Positions 33,452-34,249 of a stretch of 34,249 bases of DNA are shown piece by piece. This DNA is from an uncultured Muribaculaceae bacterium (GTDB taxonomy: Bacteria > Bacteroidota > Bacteroidia > Bacteroidales > Muribaculaceae). The DNA is taken from contig CAJGDJ010000021.1 in assembly GCA_904502025.1 (NCBI GenBank), positions 1 through 34,249 of the forward strand, written 5' to 3'. The translations under genes were made by a program, and so were the position numbers. Position 1 is the stretch's first letter, and each line of letters begins with the position of its first letter. The notes beneath the pieces are model-generated. The model was not told the origin of the DNA. It ran no database searches and worked only from the letters and a program-made list of their open reading frames with translations.

Positions 33452-33790
33452 ATGTCGGAACTTCGTCTAAATGCGTATCATATTATGTGGTTGTTTGTAT
33501 TTTTTGATTTACCTGTAACTACAAAGATTCAACGAAAAAGAGCAACTAAATTTCGCAAGTATCTTGAAAAAGATGGGTTTACAATGATGCAATTCTCTGT
33601 ATATGTAAGACATAGTCCTTCAAAAGAAAGTATGGAAGTACATCTAAAACGAGTAAAGTCTTTTATTCCTCCAGATGGTATGGTAAGTATTTTAAAAGTA
33701 ACTGGTAAACAATATAGTGAAATTATAAACTATTATGGTAAAGAAGTTCAAAACAACCCTGAAGTTCCTCAACAATTAGAATTTTTTTAA
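33452..33790 (+). CDS. cas2: CRISPR-associated protein Cas2
   Basis: A 112-residue ferredoxin-fold protein that dimerises between two Cas1 dimers in the adaptation complex. The first strand ends in FVFFDLPVTT, with Asp19 the conserved acidic residue. RKRATKFRKYLEKDGFTMMQ and FSVYVRHSP are typical of type II Cas2. The C-terminal tail (PEVPQQLEFF) is usual for the family. The stop codon abuts the -7-like element of the leader. Confidence 0.95.
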   Translation: MSELRLNAYHIMWLFVFFDLPVTTKIQRKRATKFRKYLEKDGFTMMQFSVYVRHSPSKESMEVHLKRVKSFIPPDGMVSILKVTGKQYSEIINYYGKEVQNNPEVPQQLEFF

Positions 33791-33902
33791 TATATTTGCG
33801 TAGAAATCTACTTTTACAAACCATTTCTTTAGCTTAATTACTCTTTTTTTGAAGCTAAAATACATCTTAACAACCTATATTTTAGCTCATTTACCAACTA
33901 AG
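33791..33902 (+). promoter_or_regulatory. CRISPR leader with -7 element
   Basis: 112 AT-rich bases between cas2 and the first repeat. TATATTTG (33791-33798) matches the -7 consensus and shares the 9-mer TATATTTGC with the tracrRNA promoter; no -33 TTG is present. A near-palindrome gtaga-aa-tctac follows (33800-33811), and a ttagctt/aagctaa stem brackets a T-run. Bases 33850-33874 resemble the 3' part of the repeat (ending cttaacaac) and stand 28 bases before repeat 1, close to one spacer length. Confidence 0.6.
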
Positions 33903-34249
33903 GTTGTGGTTTGATGTAGAAATTAGATATTAAACAACCAGAGTCGCCACTACTACCTATCTGAGCAGGTTGTGGTTTGATGTAGAAATTAGATATTAAA
34001 CAACATACATGAATTAAATAACACAACACAACATAGTTGTGGTTTGATGTAGAAATTAGATATTAAACAACCTACCCCCTTGGATACATCTCCTCCCAAT
34101 CGTTGTGGTTTGATGTAGAAATTAGATATTAAACAACCGATGCGATAGGATAACTTTCCTTATCACCGTTGTGGTTTGATGTAGAAATTAGATATTAAAC
34201 AACACAAACCCTAACAGCATTATTCGCCAATAGTTGTGGTTTGATGTAG
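33903..34249 (+). CRISPR. Type II-C CRISPR array (5 full repeats plus one partial)
   Basis: 36-bp identical repeats start at 33903, 33969, 34036, 34102 and 34168; a sixth (34233) is cut by the window end after 17 bases. The repeat begins GTTGTGGTTTGATG, ends ATATTAAACAAC, and has GTTGT/ACAAC terminal inverted repeats. Spacers are 30, 31, 30, 30 and 29 bp, all different: 33939-33968, 34005-34035, 34072-34101, 34138-34167 and 34204-34232. By the tracrRNA anti-repeat, crRNAs are read rightwards (spacer then GUUGUGG). I see no spacer match elsewhere in the window beyond short words. The array continues past the end. Confidence 0.98.

Noticed and set aside
33826..33858. Terminator of cas2 in the leader (ttagctt/aagctaa)
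   Set aside because: The T-run is in the loop rather than after the stem, and transcription is expected to continue into the array.
34005..34035. Spacer 2 as a self-targeting spacer against 23710-23722
   Set aside because: Only the low-complexity word acacaacacaac is shared; the rest does not match.
33903..34249. Promoter inside every CRISPR repeat, as in Neisseria II-C arrays
   Set aside because: The repeat has TTTG at positions 8-11, but the segment at the right distance ends TAAACAAC, which does not match TAnnTTTG, and neither strand of the repeat holds a full -7 element.

Overview
The window looks like chromosomal DNA of a member of the Bacteroidales (phylum Bacteroidota), probably a gut or oral anaerobe. 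Four things point there. Genes start after A/T-rich leaders with almost no Shine-Dalgarno sequence. Most transcription units are preceded by the Bacteroidota -7 element TAnnTTTG, often with TTG or TTTG about 19-20 bases upstream. The gene orders tig-clpP-clpX-recQ and DUF1599-DoxX-tpiA-SPOR-folE are typical of the group. The window also holds a BspA-like leucine-rich-repeat protein and a DUF5606 protein. I cannot fix the family or genus.

Layout from left to right. 1-800: a 5'-truncated BspA-like repeat gene next to a perfect 15-bp palindrome. 895-1314 (-): DUF5606. 1471-5296 (+): DUF1599, DoxX/MauE-like membrane protein, triosephosphate isomerase, SPOR protein and GTP cyclohydrolase I. 5348-7048 (-): ribosomal protein L25, peptidyl-tRNA hydrolase and an S4 RNA-binding protein, a translation operon. 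7220-8272 (-): a lone AT-rich glycosyltransferase. 8353-11988 (-): EtfB, EtfA and an acyl-CoA dehydrogenase, an electron-transfer operon. 12089-17268 (-): purL and a PurF-like protein that lacks the glutaminase cysteine. 17514-23611 (+): trigger factor, ClpP, ClpX and RecQ. 23855-28137 (+): purU, hisH, hisA, hisF, hisIE and an FtsE-type ATPase, closely packed. 27891-28502 (-): an unrecognised gene whose reading frame runs into the antisense strand of ftsE.

The right end (28683-34249) is a compact type II-C CRISPR-Cas locus: cas9 (1229 aa), cas1, cas2, a leader, and an array of 36-bp repeats with 29-31-bp spacers that runs off the window. No tracrRNA was marked in the input. One can be read directly from the sequence on the minus strand, divergent from cas9 (about 28763 to 28683). 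It has a full -33/-7 promoter, a 20-nt anti-repeat complementary to the first half of the CRISPR repeat, two small hairpins, and a GC-rich terminator hairpin followed by a U-run. Its strand shows that crRNAs are made from the plus strand, away from cas2.

The genes connect in several ways. PurL and the PurF-like protein belong to purine synthesis. HisH/HisF release AICAR, which re-enters purine synthesis using 10-formyl-THF, and PurU hydrolyses that same cofactor. ClpP and ClpX form one protease, and trigger factor acts at the same stage of protein quality control. EtfA/EtfB carry electrons for the acyl-CoA dehydrogenase. Cas9, tracrRNA and crRNA form the interference complex, while Cas1-Cas2 add spacers.
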